Origin: a virus
Virus record (IMG/VR): IMGVR_UViG_3300034198_002436
Location: 1-52,187 of that record
Length of the DNA stretch: 52,187 nucleotides
Direction: 5' to 3' (one strand)
In this document: in pieces, positions 50,227-52,187 of the stretch
How positions within the stretch are numbered: position 1 is the stretch's first letter
How the letters are laid out: each line of letters begins with the position of its first letter
Program-made: the position numbers and the translations under genes
Notes under the pieces: model-generated
What the model was told of the DNA's origin: nothing
Databases searched by the model: none
Seen by the model: only the letters and a program-made list of their open reading frames with translations

Positions 50227-52187
50227 TTAAAAACCTAAATCTGTTTGCTCGTCGTGCTTGATGTTGAACTTGATCATCATCCCTTGTGCGCTCCTATACT
50301 TAACCGGTGGCGTGTTGTACATAAACTCACCGTACAGATGTATCCAATGGTAGAACTTATTAAGTGCCAGTGTGTACTTACCTCTAGGACTGTAGTCAGG
50401 GTTCTGATTGATAAAGTGTTGATACAAGTCCTGACCTAACACCTCGCTACCAACCTTAGTCTTCTCGTTGTACCTATCCTTAGCCCACTCGTAGAAGTCC
50501 ATGGATGTCTCTGCGATGAACTTACGCTCACGAAGGTTCTTGAACTTACTTTTACGAAGACCTTTCTTAAGGTACATCTGAAGATTAGATATCATGTAGT
50601 TGTCGAACTTAAGCCACTCCTCCTTACTCCAACCGGTGAACAGCTGATGACCGAACTCGTCCTGAGGTGTGTGGTTCTTACTGTAGTGCTGTGCAAACTC
50701 AAGCTCCCACTTACGTCTCTCAAAACTGTTACCAGCTCCCTTGATCGCATAGTTGGTCGTGATAATAATCTTAGGCGAGTCCTCAAACTCTAGCTTAATC
50801 TCGTCCTTGTTCTTCTTCTCAAGCGTTATACCCTCTGTTATTATGGAGAATAGACGCTCAAAGTCAAAGTAACGGTTAACATCATCGAACACAAGTATCT
50901 GAGTATCAGCTGACACACGTTGGTATGGGAACGACTTTTGGAACGAGAACCCCTTACCGTCAATTATTACACCTTTCTTCATGTAGTTAATAGCCGACAC
51001 ATAGATACCTTTACCAGTACCACCCTCAGGGTTGTCAGATATAACCTCGTCGTTAATAATAACGGCAGGACAAAAACTAGCAGGCTTGTGGCTGTGTAAT
51101 AAGTAACCAGCCGTCGACTCAATCGATCGAATTCGATCAGGCTCGTTGCCACCAATGTTGTTGATGAATCTCTTAAATTCACAATCACTAAAGTCTGTGA
51201 CATTGAAGTCACGGTTGATACACTGCTTCTGCCAAATGTATCCGTCGATGTTCATGTAGTCAATCGTCTCAACCTTGTCCTTGGTAACCTTTACCGCACA
51301 GTTGCGGAAGTAGATGTGAGCTGTGTCCTCAGTGTCCCTAACTATCTTAGGAGATATTGAGTCAAGGAACGACAAGTGGTCGTCCTTAAATAGCTTGGTC
51401 TTGTCAGCAAAGTAGTTGTAGATACTCTTGTCGTCCAACTCGTACAAGTACTTTAGCACATGGTCTTTAATGATGTCCTCAAAGGCATCTGATATGATGT
51501 TGTTACCAATCCTTACAAACACGAACGACTTACCTATGTAGTACTTATAGTAGCCATTAGACTCCAGAAAGTCCTTGTACATGTGGTTGACGTGCTTAAC
51601 GATGCCCTTACTGCTCTTAGCCCAGAACTCGTTGCTGTACTCTATGTTACTTATAACAGACTTGGCAATGTCTCCATGTATCTTCGTAACGTCCTCAGCA
51701 GGAACGCCTTGCTTGACCATGTTAACGATGTTGTCAATCTTCTCAGTGTCCTCGTAGAACTTAGTGCCGTGAGCCTCGCTGTTCTTGTATGCACTGTCGA
51801 CTATTACTGTTATCTCTCCAATGGTGAACCCATCAGACTGGAACGTAGACAGAGTGCTCAATGCCTCTGACTTACTTATGCCGTACTCATTAAAGGCTGC
51901 CGCTAGTACGAACGTGTTGTTGTTACGCTGTCCTGCAACCAGTCCAAAGTTATTGTTCCACCAGATCATAAGCCTTCTTATAATCTCGTTAGGGTTGTCT
52001 AGCTTAATTGTCTGACGACTAGTAGCAGAGTCGAACGTTTGGTGCTCCTCTACAATAATATTACTCCAGGTGTCACTAAACTCGTTGACATATATCTCAG
52101 GGTCGTATGACTCAAAGCATACACGACTGATGTTCTTTGACGTTGTGTCGAACTCAGCCATGTTGTAGTGCTTCTCTAAAGACAAGA
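50227..52187 (-). CDS. D5-type primase-helicase (SF3), 5' truncated by the window edge
   Basis: Visible residues are about 650. Near the visible start, SRVCFESYDPEIYVN resembles the end of a primase-polymerase domain. A PriCT-like region follows (NTFVLAAAFNEYGISKSEAL, near residue 91). The SF3 ATPase core has Walker A GGTGKG (388-393), Walker B ILVFDD (430-435) and sensor KIIITTNY (near 470). The frame is open to the edge, and an apparent start would be a TTG two bases inside it. The missing upstream part is expected to hold the primase active site. It would unwind and prime phage DNA. Confidence 0.85.
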   Translation of the reverse strand, partial: LSLEKHYNMAEFDTTSKNISRVCFESYDPEIYVNEFSDTWSNIIVEEHQTFDSATSRQTIKLDNPNEIIRRLMIWWNNNFGLVAGQRNNNTFVLAAAFNEYGISKSEALSTLSTFQSDGFTIGEITVIVDSAYKNSEAHGTKFYEDTEKIDNIVNMVKQGVPAEDVTKIHGDIAKSVISNIEYSNEFWAKSSKGIVKHVNHMYKDFLESNGYYKYYIGKSFVFVRIGNNIISDAFEDIIKDHVLKYLYELDDKSIYNYFADKTKLFKDDHLSFLDSISPKIVRDTEDTAHIYFRNCAVKVTKDKVETIDYMNIDGYIWQKQCINRDFNVTDFSDCEFKRFINNIGGNEPDRIRSIESTAGYLLHSHKPASFCPAVIINDEVISDNPEGGTGKGIYVSAINYMKKGVIIDGKGFSFQKSFPYQRVSADTQILVFDDVNRYFDFERLFSIITEGITLEKKNKDEIKLEFEDSPKIIITTNYAIKGAGNSFERRKWELEFAQHYSKNHTPQDEFGHQLFTGWSKEEWLKFDNYMISNLQMYLKKGLRKSKFKNLRERKFIAETSMDFYEWAKDRYNEKTKVGSEVLGQDLYQHFINQNPDYSPRGKYTLALNKFYHWIHLYGEFMYNTPPVKYRSAQGMMIKFNIKHDEQTDLGF

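Noticed and set aside
1-52187. CRISPR array or integrase/repressor lysogeny module
   Set aside because: No regular repeat-spacer series, no integrase or recombinase motif; the box arrays have 8-11-bp spacing, far too short for CRISPR.
1-52187. Closed circular genome with the ends joining
   Set aside because: Joining the ends puts an in-frame TGA one codon before the visible primase start and would leave the protein without its primase domain; a cut within the gene is more likely.

Overview
The window looks like about 52 kb of a tailed, short-tailed (podovirus-type) phage that infects a member of the Bacteroidota, probably a flavobacterium. Three things support this. The virion genes resemble crAss-like phage genes in type and order: a lysine-less terminase, portal, scaffold, major capsid, two connector/ring proteins, a 1298-aa muzzle/stabilization protein and ejected cargo proteins. 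Promoter boxes of the Bacteroidota form TANNTTTG stand in front of most transcription units. Gene starts lack Shine-Dalgarno sequences. No integrase, repressor, tRNA, rRNA or CRISPR was seen. The right edge cuts a primase-helicase gene, so this is a genome fragment: no DNA polymerase is present and the primase lacks its N-terminal part.

Layout. (1) 1-5950 is an accessory island. A leftward operon of about a dozen tiny genes (224-3716) is followed by about 1 kb without convincing genes (3717-4714) and two rightward genes (a Lys/Thr/Ser-rich basic protein and a secreted protein). The island is bracketed by two related non-coding elements (about 1-225 and 5655-5948). Each carries arrays of an 8-bp box (consensus ARTGTAGS) pointing inward at an A/T core with a perfect hairpin and a homopolymer run. 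The two are inverted copies with box spacings conserved to the base over much of their length. (2) 5981-9206 holds small early-type genes and a phage groEL-groES pair in reverse of the bacterial order. (3) 9706-14715 holds small conserved phage proteins, a tail fibre and a lysis cassette (unimolecular-spanin candidate, holin, endolysin candidate). (4) 14752-26705 is the packaging and head module (GroES-like protein, small terminase candidate, TerL, portal, scaffold, capsid, connectors). (5) 26708-45354 holds the muzzle, adhesins, a GNAT protein, two internal virion proteins and a 3222-aa giant protein with a zinc-protease motif and an ADP-ribosyltransferase-like segment. (6) 45367-52187 runs leftward: metallophosphoesterase, small proteins, a GIY-YIG endonuclease, VRR-NUC nuclease, SF2 helicase and a D5-type primase-helicase (partial).

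How it works together. The right arm supplies replication and recombination. The long rightward block makes virions, with GroEL/GroES presumably assisting capsid or tail folding. Lysis genes lie between the fibre gene and the terminase. Several units begin 4-5 nt after the -7 box, which implies leaderless mRNAs. The strongest candidate for something undescribed is the pair of inverted box-array elements around the left island. Its function (origin, partition site, operator or boundary) cannot be settled from sequence alone.
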